Below are positions 16,262 to 26,116 of a stretch of 64,000 bases of DNA, one piece after another. The stretch covers positions 91,243-155,242 of the forward strand of contig JADJZU010000009.1 of NCBI GenBank assembly GCA_016715625.1, given 5' to 3'. The position numbers and the translations under genes are program-made. Numbering within the stretch: the first letter of the stretch is position 1; each line of letters starts with the position of its first letter. Origin of the DNA: Bacteroidota bacterium. Its GTDB lineage: Bacteria; Bacteroidota; Bacteroidia; Chitinophagales; LD1. A model generated the notes under the pieces. The model saw only the letters and a list, made by a program, of their open reading frames with translations. It did no database searches and was not told the origin of the DNA.

Positions 16262-18349
16262 ATGGCAAAAACGAATTCGAAACCACACACCGCTACTGAA
16301 AAAGGCAAAAACGCATCCAAAGAATTGCCACAGATTCCTTTATTGAATGAATCGCTGGCTAAAAAGATATTCATAGGACTGGCGGCTGCGCTCTTTGTGT
16401 TGATGGTAAGTGTAAGCAAGGATTATGGAATATCCGGTGACGAAAATTTTCACCGCATGTATGGTCACCATATTGTGGATTTTTACAAAACATTAGGCAA
16501 AGATACCACTGCAGCAACAACCAATGGCCCCGACTCGCTCATGGTATTTTACGGTGGTTTGTTTGATGGTAGTTCTGCCCTGGTGGCTCGTACACTACCC
16601 CAGATAGATGAATGGAACATTCGCCATTTCATCAACTCTATTTTTGGATACTTTGCCATGCTCTGTGCTGCTTTGGTAACCGTGGAAATTGTAGGATGGC
16701 AAGCCGGTATTATTGCGTTGATTTTCATGGCTGCCTCGCCTCGTTTTTTTGGCGAAAGCATGAACAATCCAAAGGACATTACGATGGCCGCAGGCTACAT
16801 GTTTGCCTACGTTTTTATTCTCAAGTTTTTGAAACAGCTCCCTAAGCCTAGTGTAAAAGTGGCTATCGGGCTGGGTTTAAGTATCGGTATGGCGATGGGT
16901 ATACGTATTGGTGGATTGCTGTTGATTCCCTACACGTTTATGTTTTATGGATTAGGAATGCTGGGCATATACGGCTTCGGAGGGTTGCTGGATTTTTCAA
17001 AATTCAAAGAGCAGGTTTGGCCCAGTTTAAAGTTGGTATTGCTGGCCGTGGGACTCGGCTACTTCTCTTCACTTATATTTTGGCCATACGGTCTGGTAGC
17101 TCCTTTTTCGCATCCGTTGGAAGCATTGAATGTGGCTCAAAAATTCCCGGCAACCATCAAGATTTTGTTTGAAGGAAATCATATCATGAGTACAGAAGTG
17201 CCTTGGTATTATATCCCCAAATGGTTGATGATTTCCACACCGCTATTCGGATTGCTCGGATTGATAGGCTCGCTGTTTTTGATAGAACATTTCAGGAGAA
17301 ATGGCAAGTTACTTATGCTGGCTTTTTTGTTTTTCACGATTGTATTTCCACTAGGCTATGTTGTGTATAAGAAAAGTGTGCTATACGATACCATGCGTCA
17401 CTTTTTCTTTGTATATCCGAGTATTGTTATTCTATCAGCAATCTCCTTCAATTTTGCATTGAATGCTGCACCTAAAATGATGAAGTATGCAGTGTTGGGT
17501 GTTATTCTGGTGCTGTTGGCTTTGCCGGTCCGTTTTATGTTGGTCAATCACCCGAATGAGTATGTGTATTTTAATGAAATAGTGGGAGGCATTAAAGGGG
17601 CCTTTGGCAATTACGAAACGGACTACTACATGAACAGTGTAAAGCAATGTGTCGATTGGCTGAAGGCAAATGAAAATCTGAAGCGCTCCGATGGCAGAAA
17701 ATCTACCGTGTATAGTAATGCAATTGCACCGGTAGGTCAGTATTTCCGGTTCGATACTTCGTATGTAGGCTGCGGATATTCGCAATACAGACAACGAAGC
17801 GAGAAAAATGCTGATTATGAAATCATGTATTGCCGATTCATTGATCGCAATCTACTTTTAAAAAATGCATTCCCTCCGGAGCAGAGTATCTATACTGTAT
17901 ATGCGGATGGCGTGCCGCTCTCCTGCGTTATTAAGAAAACGGACAAGCGCGACTATGAGGGTATGCAACTGATGGAAAAAGGTGACTATGCCGGTGCCAG
18001 TGCCCAATTGGAAGGATACGCACAAAAGTATCCTACCAATGAAGTGGTATTGGCGAATTTGGGTTTATGCTACCTCAATTTGCAGCAGTTTGACAAAGCC
18101 GCTACTGTGCTCACACAATCTTTGGCTTTAAGCACCGAAAACACTAATGCGCAATATTGGCTGGGCTTGTCTTACATGTATAAACAGGATTATAGTAATG
18201 CCGCTCAGATATTGACCAACGTGGTAAAAGAGAACCCATACTTTCCGCCACCATATCGCGCATTGGCCGAATGTATGGCTCGCTTAGGCGATCAGAATTC
18301 TGCTTCGTATTACGCAGGTATTTATCAGCAGTTAAGTCAGAGCAGGTAA
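16262..18349 (+). CDS. GT-C-like membrane glycosyltransferase with C-terminal TPR repeats
   Basis: About 695 residues from the ATG at 16262; an upstream in-frame ATG at 16223 would add 13 residues. After a polar N-terminus there are about 10-11 transmembrane helices. The first periplasmic loop carries the acidic GISGDENFHRMYGHH, which fits the catalytic Asp/Glu position of GT39-type enzymes. SPRFFGESMNNPKDITMAA follows and is typical of Bacteroidota GT39-like proteins. The last ~130 residues (from KRDYEGMQLMEKGDY) form three TPR-like helix pairs (NEVVLANLGLCYLNLQQFDK; AQYWLGLSYMYKQDYSNAA). The fusion of a GT-C core to TPRs suggests recruitment of partner or acceptor proteins. The acceptor is unknown. 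Its stop codon abuts the speA stop. Confidence 0.7.
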   Translation: MAKTNSKPHTATEKGKNASKELPQIPLLNESLAKKIFIGLAAALFVLMVSVSKDYGISGDENFHRMYGHHIVDFYKTLGKDTTAATTNGPDSLMVFYGGLFDGSSALVARTLPQIDEWNIRHFINSIFGYFAMLCAALVTVEIVGWQAGIIALIFMAASPRFFGESMNNPKDITMAAGYMFAYVFILKFLKQLPKPSVKVAIGLGLSIGMAMGIRIGGLLLIPYTFMFYGLGMLGIYGFGGLLDFSKFKEQVWPSLKLVLLAVGLGYFSSLIFWPYGLVAPFSHPLEALNVAQKFPATIKILFEGNHIMSTEVPWYYIPKWLMISTPLFGLLGLIGSLFLIEHFRRNGKLLMLAFLFFTIVFPLGYVVYKKSVLYDTMRHFFFVYPSIVILSAISFNFALNAAPKMMKYAVLGVILVLLALPVRFMLVNHPNEYVYFNEIVGGIKGAFGNYETDYYMNSVKQCVDWLKANENLKRSDGRKSTVYSNAIAPVGQYFRFDTSYVGCGYSQYRQRSEKNADYEIMYCRFIDRNLLLKNAFPPEQSIYTVYADGVPLSCVIKKTDKRDYEGMQLMEKGDYAGASAQLEGYAQKYPTNEVVLANLGLCYLNLQQFDKAATVLTQSLALSTENTNAQYWLGLSYMYKQDYSNAAQILTNVVKENPYFPPPYRALAECMARLGDQNSASYYAGIYQQLSQSR

Positions 18350-19744
18350 TTAATATCCAAGAATCTTCATCATACTATCGGCCGTTTGCTCTTCTGCGAA
18401 CACCCGGTAAGTGAATTCATTCTTCCGTTTTTCATCAATGAGAATATGCGGAGGCGATGGCAACAGACAATGCTTAATACCACCATATCCGCTCAGGGTA
18501 TCCTGATAAGCACCGGTATTGAAGAAACCAATAAATAATTTCTCGTTTGGTTTTAGCTTGGGTAAATACACCTGGTTGATGTGTGCATCGCTATTGTAGT
18601 AATCGCCCACATCGCAGGTAATGCCGCCCAGATTGACGTGATGATACTCAACATCCCATTTATTAACCGGCAACATGATGAAGCGCTGCGAAAGGCCCCA
18701 TATATCGGGCAATGAGTTCATTAAAGAACCATCGAGCATATACCAGGTTTCGCGATCGTTTTGCTGTTTCTGGCCCAACACCGAAAAAATAACTGCTCCG
18801 CTTTCGCCTACAGTATAGCTCCCAAACTCGGTAAAAATATCGGGTTCATCTACTCCTTCGTTATTGCAAGTAGTTTTTATCTGGCTCACTATTTCGTTAA
18901 TCATATACTCATAATCAAAGTCGGTAGCCAGGGAATGTTTAATGGGCATACCTCCTCCTAAATTAATGGCAGAAAGCTCCGGACAAATTTTCTTTAAATC
19001 GCAATACACATCCAGCGCTTTATGAAACTCGGTCCAATAGTAGTTCACATCTTTGATACCGGTATCAATAAAAAAGTGCAGCATCTTAATCTTAAAATTC
19101 GGATTGCCGTGAATGCGCTGCTGATAAAAGGGTACAATATCATTGTATCGAACGCCTAAGCGCGAAGTGTAAAATTCATATTTCGGTTCTTCCTCGGCAG
19201 CAATACGAATACCAATATTCATAGGCTCTGCGGGGGTGCCATACTTTTCTAACTCATCCAGATTATCCAAAACCGGAATAATGTTTTTGTATCCGTTGTG
19301 GAATGCATCCAGAATATTATTGATGTATTTCTGAGGCTTAAATCCATTGCAGATGATGTAGCCATCCTTTTTAATCTTTTTCTTCTCCTCCAATCGTCTG
19401 ATAATCTCAAAATCGAAAGCAGAAGATGTTTCAATGAATGTTTTATTCTTTAATGCTTCTTCTACCACAAAACTGAAATGAGAACTCTTGGTGCAGTAGC
19501 AATAATGATAGTCGCCCCGGTAATCATTATTAGCGATGGCACTATTAAACAGTCTTCGGGCTTTTTGTATTTGCTGGCCGATTTTAGGCAGATAAGTGAG
19601 GCGCAATGGCGTGCCATATTTTTCGATAATATCCATGAGGGGCAAATCGTTCCAGTAAAGCAATGCTTTCTCTTCTTTGAAATCGCGCTGCGGAAAATCG
19701 AAGGTCTGAGATATGAGGTCGCGGTATTTTTGTTTCTTGTTCAT
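18350..19744 (-). CDS. speA: Arginine decarboxylase (fold III PLP, alanine-racemase type)
   Basis: A protein of about 464 residues from the ATG at 19744 (MNKKQKYRDLISQTFDF); the longer frame to 19789 adds a hydrophobic stretch that homologues lack. It belongs to the Orn/DAP/Arg decarboxylase group 2, making agmatine for polyamines. The PLP lysine lies in YCYCTKSSHFSF, the substrate-loop glycine cluster in LNLGGGMPIKH, and the PLP-phosphate region in TEFGSYTVGESGA. FFNTGAYQDTLSGYGG near the C-terminus is characteristic. It is much shorter than the ~630-residue E. coli SpeA, as is usual for Bacteroidota forms. Diaminopimelate or carboxynorspermidine decarboxylase are less likely alternatives. 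Confidence 0.8.
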   Translation of the reverse strand: MNKKQKYRDLISQTFDFPQRDFKEEKALLYWNDLPLMDIIEKYGTPLRLTYLPKIGQQIQKARRLFNSAIANNDYRGDYHYCYCTKSSHFSFVVEEALKNKTFIETSSAFDFEIIRRLEEKKKIKKDGYIICNGFKPQKYINNILDAFHNGYKNIIPVLDNLDELEKYGTPAEPMNIGIRIAAEEEPKYEFYTSRLGVRYNDIVPFYQQRIHGNPNFKIKMLHFFIDTGIKDVNYYWTEFHKALDVYCDLKKICPELSAINLGGGMPIKHSLATDFDYEYMINEIVSQIKTTCNNEGVDEPDIFTEFGSYTVGESGAVIFSVLGQKQQNDRETWYMLDGSLMNSLPDIWGLSQRFIMLPVNKWDVEYHHVNLGGITCDVGDYYNSDAHINQVYLPKLKPNEKLFIGFFNTGAYQDTLSGYGGIKHCLLPSPPHILIDEKRKNEFTYRVFAEEQTADSMMKILGY

Positions 19745-19871
19745 AGCGTAAATGGTAATATGCGAAAATAAGAGAAGGGGCGAAAGCAAATGAGATAATT
19801 GGCACTGACATCCGGGTATTTTTCTACCTAAGGTTGACGAAGAAGTGTTTCATTTGGGAAAAATATGACTT

Positions 19872-20411
19872 ATGAATCAGCAGTTACAAAAAAAGTTTGA
19901 TGAACTCGAAAACAACCGAAAGCAACTGCTGGATAGCATACGAGTGCTCTCTACAGAAGCATTAAACACAAAACCCGATGAAAAATCGTGGAGTGTAGCT
20001 ACCATTATCAAGCACCTGATGCTGGCCGAAGAAATGTCGCTGAAATATCTTGAGAAAAAGACGCAAGATACAGGCCGAGCAGATAAAACAGGTCTCAAAA
20101 ACATTTGGCGGATGCTGCTGGTAAGAGGCGTATTTTTCCTGGACGTAAAGTTTAAAGCACCTGCTATAGTCACACCCGAAGTGTCTAACGAAACGCTCGC
20201 GCATCTGGAGCAACAATGGTCGGCTACCCGAGCGGATATCTGCAAAATACTGAATGCACTAAGCGAAGAGGACCTTCAGAAAGAGTTGTGGAAACATGCC
20301 ATAGCCGGCAAGCTTAATGTGGTTCAGATGCTTGACTTCTTTGCGCTGCACACCAAGCGGCACACTGCCCAAATTCAAAGAACAGTGCGTGCAGTGCACC
20401 ACCCACACTAA
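19872..20411 (+). CDS. DinB-family protein (putative metal-dependent hydrolase/transferase fold)
   Basis: A 179-residue four-helix-bundle protein of the DinB/YfiT group. The metal-binding histidine pattern is visible: KSWSVATIIKHLMLAEE near residues 39-55, and the C-terminal FFALHTKRHTAQIQR with two histidines. Such proteins include bacillithiol transferases and many of unknown role. No partner is obvious. It precedes rlmB by 46 bases on the same strand and they may be cotranscribed. Confidence 0.75.
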   Translation: MNQQLQKKFDELENNRKQLLDSIRVLSTEALNTKPDEKSWSVATIIKHLMLAEEMSLKYLEKKTQDTGRADKTGLKNIWRMLLVRGVFFLDVKFKAPAIVTPEVSNETLAHLEQQWSATRADICKILNALSEEDLQKELWKHAIAGKLNVVQMLDFFALHTKRHTAQIQRTVRAVHHPH

Positions 20412-20457
20412 GGCTGCCAATCGCTTCAAAACAATAAGTCTTTTACATTCGCTGTTC

Positions 20458-21216
20458 ATGAGCAATCACTTTTGCATTTTTGGGCGAAAGCCAATTCTGG
20501 AAGCTTTTAAAGCAGGAAAACGATTCGATAAAATTTTATTGCTAAAAAATGCCAGTGGCGATGATGTGCGGGAAATCGGCATGCTGGCCCGGCAGGTGGA
20601 CACTCCCGTGCAACATGTGCCCAAAGAAAAATTAGAAAGTATCGTCAGCAAATATTCTAAACACAAAGAAGCAAATCACCAGGGAGTAATTGGCTTTCTG
20701 GCGATGATTGACTATCATACGGTGGATGATGTGATTCATCATGTGCTCTCGAAGGGTGAAAACCCGCTGCTGCTGATTCTGGATGGGATTACCGATGTCG
20801 GAAATTTTGGGGCCATAGCGCGTTCGGCAGAATGCCTCGGAGCACATGCCCTGATTTTGCCCACGCAGGGAGCTGCGCAGATTAACTCAGAAGCAATGAA
20901 AACAAGTGCGGGTGCTTTAAATAAGATATTGGTGTGCCGCGAAAAAAGTTTAGTGACCACCATTAAATATTTAAAGGCAAACGGGCTGCATATTTTCGGC
21001 ACATCGCTGCAAGACAGCTCTGAACTGAGCAATGCAGATTTTACAGTGCCTTGCGCAGTTGTGGTAGGTGCAGAAGGGGAAGGTATCTCAAAAGAAGTAA
21101 TTAAGCTTTGTGATGAAACCCTGCGGATACCCATGACCGGTAGCACACAATCCCTAAACGTATCGGTGAGTGCCGGCATTGTGTTATACGAAGCGCAAAA
21201 GCAACGATTAGCTTAA
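20458..21216 (+). CDS. rlmB: 23S rRNA 2'-O-ribose methyltransferase, TrmH/RlmB family
   Basis: A SpoU-class trefoil-knot methyltransferase of 252 residues starting at the ATG at 20458. The frame is open to 20317, but that part overlaps the DinB gene out of frame and shows no homology-like pattern. The N-terminal substrate-binding domain begins CIFGRKPILEAFKAG. The knot motifs are LILDGITDVGNFGAIARSAE (motif 1), VVVGAEGEGIS (motif 2) and IPMTGSTQSLNVSVSAGI (motif 3, SAM binding). It probably methylates G2251 of 23S rRNA, although some Bacteroidota TrmH paralogues act elsewhere. The glycerophosphodiesterase gene follows with no gap. Confidence 0.87.
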   Translation: MSNHFCIFGRKPILEAFKAGKRFDKILLLKNASGDDVREIGMLARQVDTPVQHVPKEKLESIVSKYSKHKEANHQGVIGFLAMIDYHTVDDVIHHVLSKGENPLLLILDGITDVGNFGAIARSAECLGAHALILPTQGAAQINSEAMKTSAGALNKILVCREKSLVTTIKYLKANGLHIFGTSLQDSSELSNADFTVPCAVVVGAEGEGISKEVIKLCDETLRIPMTGSTQSLNVSVSAGIVLYEAQKQRLA

Positions 21217-22077
21217 ATGAAACATATCATTATCACTTGCCTTCTGCTTATCACTTGCTGTGTTCAGGCGCAAGAAAATTTTGACATTCAAGGACACCGT
21301 GGAGCGAGGGGGCTTTTTCCGGAGAATTCTATTGCCGGATTTATTGCTGCAGTAAAACTAGGAGTTAATACGCTGGAGTTGGATGTAGTAGTGAGTAAAG
21401 ATGGGGAGCTGGTGGTGAGTCATGAACCCTGGTTGAATGAAGAAATCTGTTTGGTAAAGGAAAATGGAAGAGATAAAAATAACATCTACACCATGAACTA
21501 TGCCGACATTGCTCGTATCGACTGTGGCAGTAAAGGCAATGGGAGATTTCCGGAACAGCAAAAATTCTTTGCATCAAAACCCAGGTTACGTGATGTAATA
21601 GATTCTGTTGAGTTATTTATCCGAGCGAATAATTTACCGCCTGTGGTTTATAACATTGAAACCAAAACAACTCCCGAGGGGGATGAAAAATTTCATCCTG
21701 CACCGTCCGCATTTGTGAAGTTGCTGTATACCGTGCTGCAAGAAAAAGGAATACTACACTCCTGCGTGATTCAGTCGTTTGATGAAAGAACACTTCAGGT
21801 TCTGCATAAACAAGATACTACTGTAAAAACGGCCCTCTTGGTTTTTAATGCAGATGGTATGGAGAAAAACATACAGCGGCTGGGTTTTATACCGGATATT
21901 TACAGCCCCAATTTCATACTGGTGAATAACAAATTAGTGAAAGCATGCCACCAGCGCGGCATGCAGGTTATACCCTGGACGGTCAATGAAGAGAAGAAAA
22001 TGAAGCAGATGAAAAAGCTAAAAACAGATGGCCTCATCACCGATTATCCCGACAAAGCCATCCGATTGCTCCGCTAG
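21217..22077 (+). CDS. Glycerophosphodiester phosphodiesterase, secreted
   Basis: A 286-residue GDPD-family TIM barrel with an N-terminal signal peptide (MKHIIITCLLLITCCVQAQ), so it acts in the periplasm. The active-site signature is GHRGARGLFPENS with the catalytic histidine, followed by NTLELDVVVSKDGELVVSHE, which supplies the metal-binding Glu/Asp and the second histidine. The C-terminal WTVNEEKKMKQMKKLKTDG is typical. It hydrolyses deacylated phospholipids to glycerol-3-phosphate and an alcohol. The ATG directly follows the rlmB stop codon. It converges on the large secreted-protein gene with a 6-base gap. Confidence 0.88.
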   Translation: MKHIIITCLLLITCCVQAQENFDIQGHRGARGLFPENSIAGFIAAVKLGVNTLELDVVVSKDGELVVSHEPWLNEEICLVKENGRDKNNIYTMNYADIARIDCGSKGNGRFPEQQKFFASKPRLRDVIDSVELFIRANNLPPVVYNIETKTTPEGDEKFHPAPSAFVKLLYTVLQEKGILHSCVIQSFDERTLQVLHKQDTTVKTALLVFNADGMEKNIQRLGFIPDIYSPNFILVNNKLVKACHQRGMQVIPWTVNEEKKMKQMKKLKTDGLITDYPDKAIRLLR

Positions 22078-22083
22078 CAGATA

Positions 22084-25000
22084 TTAGTGGACCACCAGCC
22101 TTACGGCAGAACTTCCTTTCTCTGAAGTTATCCTTGCTGTGTAAACTCCTGATGATTTAAAAACCTGTCGCAGCGTTTCGTTGCCGCGACAATGTTTTTC
22201 CCACACCAATCGCCCGGCAGCATCGTAAATGTTTAGTGTGTATCTTAAAGATTCACAACGCACTTGCAGCACATCGTCCTGCGATGCAGGATTAGGGAAA
22301 ATTTCTACACCCATCAACGCTGCATCTGAAACAGACGAAACAAAAGAATGAGTGATTACCCATTGGCCCGCTGGGTTAAAATGCTGGTTGGTGTTATCCC
22401 CAAACTGCAGCGAAAATCCACCGTATGTGTTGGCACTTTGCGGATGAATACCATTGCTCATCCAATTGCCCTCTGCATTGGCAGCACGGCTGTGAATTTC
22501 AAAAACAGAAGGATTGCCTGCGTATTGACTAGGCATCATCAGATTACTCAGCGTTATAGAATCTAAATCGAGTTGTGTCTGATTGGTTCCATAATTATTC
22601 AACACAAAGTAAGTGTGTGGGGCCGCTGTAAACGTATCAGGCGAAGCGTACGGCAACACATGGAGTCGGGTAAGTACAATTTCGCCTTGCGGTGAGGAGG
22701 AAGCGGTTTTAAAATCAATAACAGCTGAAACAGCAGACAAGGCAACAGCGGCATCTGTATTTACACTCATTCGCTGAGCCACTCCCCCACCCACCGGAGC
22801 AGAAGACACTACGCGCGAAGCATCACTCAGCAGAGCGGCATGAGTAACCCCTGCCTTATCCAGCACTGCTCCTTCCGCCTCATTAAATTGATAGTAAGCC
22901 ACCAGCGATGGATCGGTCTGCGGATTTCTGGTCAGGTGGCGTAGCTCACGAATTTCGTTGCGCGAAAGTGCGCGATTATAAACACTGACTTCGTCTATCC
23001 ATCCGTTAAATGTTCTGTCGGTCCAATAGCGGTCGCGTCCGATTTTTAGCGGTGCTGTAAATTCTACAGCACCATGAGATGCCACCCGAGTATAGCCAAC
23101 ACCATTCCAATAAATCGTTGCACTATCGGGTGTAATCACGAGCGCAACATGATTCCAGGCGTTGCTATCAATGATAGGTCCACTATTCCAACTCCACGAA
23201 CCACTGGCACCGGCCCAGTGGTATCCAAGTCTGTTGTTTTGCTTAAAATTCAAACCGCATCCTCCGTCATTATCGGCAAACATCACACCCGCATAATTGC
23301 TTTGTGTGCCATTTGGCTTTACCCAGGCCGAGAAGGTAATGGCGTTCAGCGCTCCTATTTTCAGCGGAGCCGTTACGGCATATCCCTCATCGGGCACTAC
23401 TGACAGCGCATAACCGGCAACTGTATCGGCATTGCAAAGTGAGGGGAATACGGTTACCATATTCGGAATCACTTTTGAATCGGAAGTGTTGCCATCGTTA
23501 ACGGTTAATGAAACCTGATAGCTACCGGTACTGCCAAAAATCACTTTTGGGTTTCGCGCAGTAAGCGATGACACATAGACTGGAGCGGGACTAAAACTCC
23601 ACAGGAATGTGGCGTTTGCTTGATGGAGCACAGAGTAGCTATCAAAATAAAAAGTATCGCGGCTACAATAGGAGGTGCGTTTATCTACAGTTGGCTGAGC
23701 TAATGGGACCGAAGGTTGTATTAAATCGGTCTCCCACAAGCCATGCCCATAAGTGGAGAGTCTCAGCTTGCCGGTCTTGTAAAATATTTTCATCAGATTA
23801 GAAGAAGCCGTTCCGGGCAAACCGGTATTGAACAATTGCCAATCATTCATCGTACTGTCGCGGTAGAATACAGCTTTGTTTGTTGCCAGATAAACCAGCG
23901 ATGCGGTTCCCAATTGATGAACGATATTAACCGTGCGGTGACCATTTAATATAGCGGAGGTCAGATTTTGCCACGTAGTGCCTCCATCATAGGTCACAAA
24001 AACCTTGTTGCTATTCGTATTGTGTCCAAAACAAACCCACAATTTATTTTCATCGGTTGCACTCATGGTAATACTTCCTGACACAGCAGATGTAATGCCT
24101 GAAGGAAAATCTTTAACGACCCATGTAGCTCCTCCATCTGTGCTCTTGAGCAATTTGGCCAAAGTATTGGTCTGCATGGCATAGGCGTAAATCACCTGCG
24201 GATTGCTGCGCGATACTTCTATCTGCATAACCGGTCTGGTGGTGTTGGTACCAAAAGCATATAATGAATCAAACGAGTTTCCACCATCGGTACTGCAATA
24301 AATTTTGTTTCCATTCCCCAGATAGAGGGTGTTGTAATAACAAGGATGAAACTCCACCTCACTGCTCTCTCCCTGAAAATATTTTTCATTCGGATAGAGA
24401 CTCATGTTGCCCACACTTTGGGCGGGTTCGTTGTAGTATGCGCCCAAAACTTTTGTACTAATATCGCTAAAGTAGCAATGCTCACTTCCCGGATTTACAT
24501 AACCGGTAGGCGCTTCGGCACCACCCAGCCGATGATACTGACCCGATGGATAGGTTGATTTTCTACCGGTATTTCCATTATGGTATCGTCCTCCTACTAA
24601 AATATCTTCGTTCCATCCGGAACCAAAACCCCAGAAATCAGAGGCAGTGATGCCATTTTTCCGCGATTCGATAGTGGCAAAATTATCGGTGCTGTATGCA
24701 ATGCCACCATCGTTGGCTACCCATTGGTCTTGTCCACTTATTTTTATGTCCTGTTGGTCGGGATGCATCCAGTCCGTATTGCCGTGATATCCGCCAACGT
24801 AACTAAAGGTAGCCGCTCCATCGGTAGATTTTGACATGCTTAAACAACCAACAAAAATGGTATTGGGGTCGGTATGCGATGCGGCAAGACTCAAATTGTA
24901 ATACCCCTGCTCAAAGCCGGAGGTTTCATCAATAGTAGCCAGATTGTAAACCGAATTGGAATAAGGACCTCCGTCCTGCCCACGTGGATTTGTCCAGTGA

Positions 25001-26091
25001 CTACCGCCATCATCGCTGCGATACACACCGATATAATTCATATCTCCGGCTTTTGAATTGCCAATGAGCACACAATAAATTTTGCCCGTATCAGCCGGTG
25101 TTACAGTCATCCTTGCGCCATCATCGGTACGAGCTGCATACGTTGAATTATACCAGCCGGTGTCTTGAAGCGTGAAAGTAATGCCTCGATCCTCGGACCT
25201 AAAGAACTCACACCTTTTAGCAACAGGATTGCTTTTTAATAAATAAACGATGTTGGCATTAGTAGGACGCAACTCAATATCCCAACATGCTTGCGAATAT
25301 ACCTGGGTCCAGTTGTTGCCACCGTCTATGCTTCTGAACAGACCATAATCACAGGCAGCCAGCACAATGTTGGGGTCCAGACTATTGATAGAAATATCAT
25401 TCACTCCAAGTGAGCCCTGACTATAAACAACGCTCCAGTTCAATCCTCCATCCAGAGTTCGATAAATTTTTTGCCCATCTCCCGCAAAAACAATATCGGC
25501 ATTGGCGGGGTGAATCTTAACTGCATGAATGGTAGTGAAAGTTTGGTTGAGCGAAGCCCATGTCCAGTGAATCCCTTTATCGGTAGTTTTAAATATACCA
25601 CCACTCTCGGTGCCACAATAAAGAACACTGCTATTGCCGGAATAAATATCCATGCAATACACATTTCCTTGCCAACTAACTACCGGCTCGCCTGACCCCG
25701 TTGCTTTTGTTTCAAAAGGCCCGATGCAGGTCCATCCATTGCCTCTTTCGCCATTTGCTGTAGCGCGCAAACTGTCATACTGAGCCTCCTCGGCCAGTTG
25801 AGTTGAAAACGATGGAAACTCCACACGACCATCTTCTTTTGTGTAGGGCAGTACATTGCGAATCCAGTATTTATAGTTCTGCGTGTGTGTTGTTTTTACT
25901 AAAGTGTGTGTATTATAATATTCTTGGTATGCATCACGAACCTGCCACACATTCGGGCTATCGGCATACATCCATTGCACCCACTGCGGTGCATCCTGCT
26001 CAGCATGAGGGGCAGATTTAAAGAGTTTACCCGGCTGGGAATACGACATGCATAACCCCATGGAAAACAGAGTGGCCAATAGATATCTCAT
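22084..26091 (-). CDS. Giant secreted BNR/sortilin-like repeat protein with LamG and T9SS sorting domain
   Basis: About 1335 residues from the ATG at 26091, where a signal peptide begins (MRYLLATLFSMGLCMSYS); the longer frame to 26247 runs into the neighbouring gene. The first ~800 residues carry at least nine Asp-box/BNR motifs (for example TTDKGIHW, TLDGGLNW, SIDGGNNW, SDDGGSHW, STDGGATW, TYDGGTTW), so one or two VPS10/sialidase-type propellers are expected. A PKD-like domain (TGSYQVSLTVNDG) and a LamG/concanavalin-like domain (FSAWVKPNG ... GWIDEVSVYNRALS) follow. It ends with a type A sorting domain (VEIFPNPASQDDVLQV). It is exported by the T9SS. It may bind glycans, but no enzyme active site is apparent. 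Confidence 0.85.
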   Translation of the reverse strand: MRYLLATLFSMGLCMSYSQPGKLFKSAPHAEQDAPQWVQWMYADSPNVWQVRDAYQEYYNTHTLVKTTHTQNYKYWIRNVLPYTKEDGRVEFPSFSTQLAEEAQYDSLRATANGERGNGWTCIGPFETKATGSGEPVVSWQGNVYCMDIYSGNSSVLYCGTESGGIFKTTDKGIHWTWASLNQTFTTIHAVKIHPANADIVFAGDGQKIYRTLDGGLNWSVVYSQGSLGVNDISINSLDPNIVLAACDYGLFRSIDGGNNWTQVYSQACWDIELRPTNANIVYLLKSNPVAKRCEFFRSEDRGITFTLQDTGWYNSTYAARTDDGARMTVTPADTGKIYCVLIGNSKAGDMNYIGVYRSDDGGSHWTNPRGQDGGPYSNSVYNLATIDETSGFEQGYYNLSLAASHTDPNTIFVGCLSMSKSTDGAATFSYVGGYHGNTDWMHPDQQDIKISGQDQWVANDGGIAYSTDNFATIESRKNGITASDFWGFGSGWNEDILVGGRYHNGNTGRKSTYPSGQYHRLGGAEAPTGYVNPGSEHCYFSDISTKVLGAYYNEPAQSVGNMSLYPNEKYFQGESSEVEFHPCYYNTLYLGNGNKIYCSTDGGNSFDSLYAFGTNTTRPVMQIEVSRSNPQVIYAYAMQTNTLAKLLKSTDGGATWVVKDFPSGITSAVSGSITMSATDENKLWVCFGHNTNSNKVFVTYDGGTTWQNLTSAILNGHRTVNIVHQLGTASLVYLATNKAVFYRDSTMNDWQLFNTGLPGTASSNLMKIFYKTGKLRLSTYGHGLWETDLIQPSVPLAQPTVDKRTSYCSRDTFYFDSYSVLHQANATFLWSFSPAPVYVSSLTARNPKVIFGSTGSYQVSLTVNDGNTSDSKVIPNMVTVFPSLCNADTVAGYALSVVPDEGYAVTAPLKIGALNAITFSAWVKPNGTQSNYAGVMFADNDGGCGLNFKQNNRLGYHWAGASGSWSWNSGPIIDSNAWNHVALVITPDSATIYWNGVGYTRVASHGAVEFTAPLKIGRDRYWTDRTFNGWIDEVSVYNRALSRNEIRELRHLTRNPQTDPSLVAYYQFNEAEGAVLDKAGVTHAALLSDASRVVSSAPVGGGVAQRMSVNTDAAVALSAVSAVIDFKTASSSPQGEIVLTRLHVLPYASPDTFTAAPHTYFVLNNYGTNQTQLDLDSITLSNLMMPSQYAGNPSVFEIHSRAANAEGNWMSNGIHPQSANTYGGFSLQFGDNTNQHFNPAGQWVITHSFVSSVSDAALMGVEIFPNPASQDDVLQVRCESLRYTLNIYDAAGRLVWEKHCRGNETLRQVFKSSGVYTARITSEKGSSAVRLVVH

Positions 26092-26116
26092 CGTAAAATG
26101 TTTGAGGATTAAAAAA

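Noticed and set aside
20317..20457. A longer rlmB start overlapping the DinB gene by 95 bases
   Set aside because: The added 47 residues are cysteine-rich and off-pattern; the ATG at 20458 fits the family's first motif.
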